40,097 nt of DNA from Selenomonadaceae bacterium. GTDB lineage: Bacteria; Bacillota; Negativicutes; Selenomonadales; Selenomonadaceae. Every line of letters begins with the position of its first letter. Within the stretch, counting starts at the first letter, position 1. The position numbers were made by a program, and so were the translations under genes. Positions 40,088 to 40,097 of this stretch are shown here, one piece after another. Location: contig JAFPCE010000099.1 in the NCBI GenBank assembly GCA_017390245.1, positions 1 through 40,097 of the forward strand, given 5' to 3'. The notes under the pieces were generated by a model. The model worked only from the letters and a program-made list of their open reading frames with translations, did no database searches and was not told where the DNA came from.

Positions 40088-40097
40088 CCCAGAAAAT

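Overview
The window looks like a chromosomal segment of a low-to-moderate GC, anaerobic, diderm Firmicute. The class Negativicutes fits best, and an Acidaminococcaceae relative such as Phascolarctobacterium is my guess. The reasons are the order yybS-gdpP-rplI-lonC-dnaB, a Trk potassium system, a bacteriohemerythrin, SUF with SufU, a GmhA-like sugar isomerase, and an apparently highly expressed amino-acid carrier. No phage, complete insertion sequence or CRISPR array was found. All calls come from reading the sequence; no database search was run.

Left end (1-2331): the 3' end of carB, then a TrpR-like regulator, hisZ and hisG. This block is visibly more GC-rich and uses different codons from everything to its right. 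HisG loses its normal C-terminus where the composition changes (about 2305), so this is either a rearrangement point or an assembly chimera.

2.4-8.1 kb: an acidic-amino-acid-type cation symporter, then trkA and two consecutive, unequal trkH genes. 8.2-10.5 kb: a GmhA-like isomerase, a glycine-zipper membrane protein, two small unknown genes (one of only 50 codons) and a 5'-truncated prepilin peptidase remnant. 10.5-12.7 kb: cysK facing an Rrf2-type regulator across an intergenic region with two matching operator-like dyads and two good promoters, then a bacteriohemerythrin. 13-19.9 kb (minus strand): yybS-gdpP-rplI-lonC-dnaB, linking c-di-AMP turnover, the ribosome, proteolysis and replication. 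20-24.6 kb: a phosphohexomutase, divergent from purB, followed by purA; the last two complete AMP synthesis from IMP.

24.7-32.6 kb: two iron-sulfur assembly loci on the same strand. The first is a two-gene SufC/SufB-like pair resembling the minimal SMS system. The second is a full sufCBDSU operon with its own consensus promoter. A convergent glucosaminidase-TPR gene lies between them. 32.8-36.9 kb: a Tat-exported purple-acid-phosphatase-like enzyme, a PaaI-type thioesterase, and a minus-strand pair made of a TPR membrane protein and a PRC-barrel protein, both with Pro/Ala/Lys/Glu-rich linkers. 37.1-40.1 kb: ptsH-ptsI, ung (TTG start) and a tRNA-Gln with promoter and terminator.

Most transcription units are bounded by readable intrinsic terminators, and several have near-consensus -35/-10 promoters. 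The best candidates for something new are the coexistence of SMS-like and SUF loci, the cysK/Rrf2 and suf operator-like repeats, the TrkH pair, the changed cation-site motif in the symporter, the Glu-for-His change in the hemerythrin, and the PRC-barrel/TPR pair.
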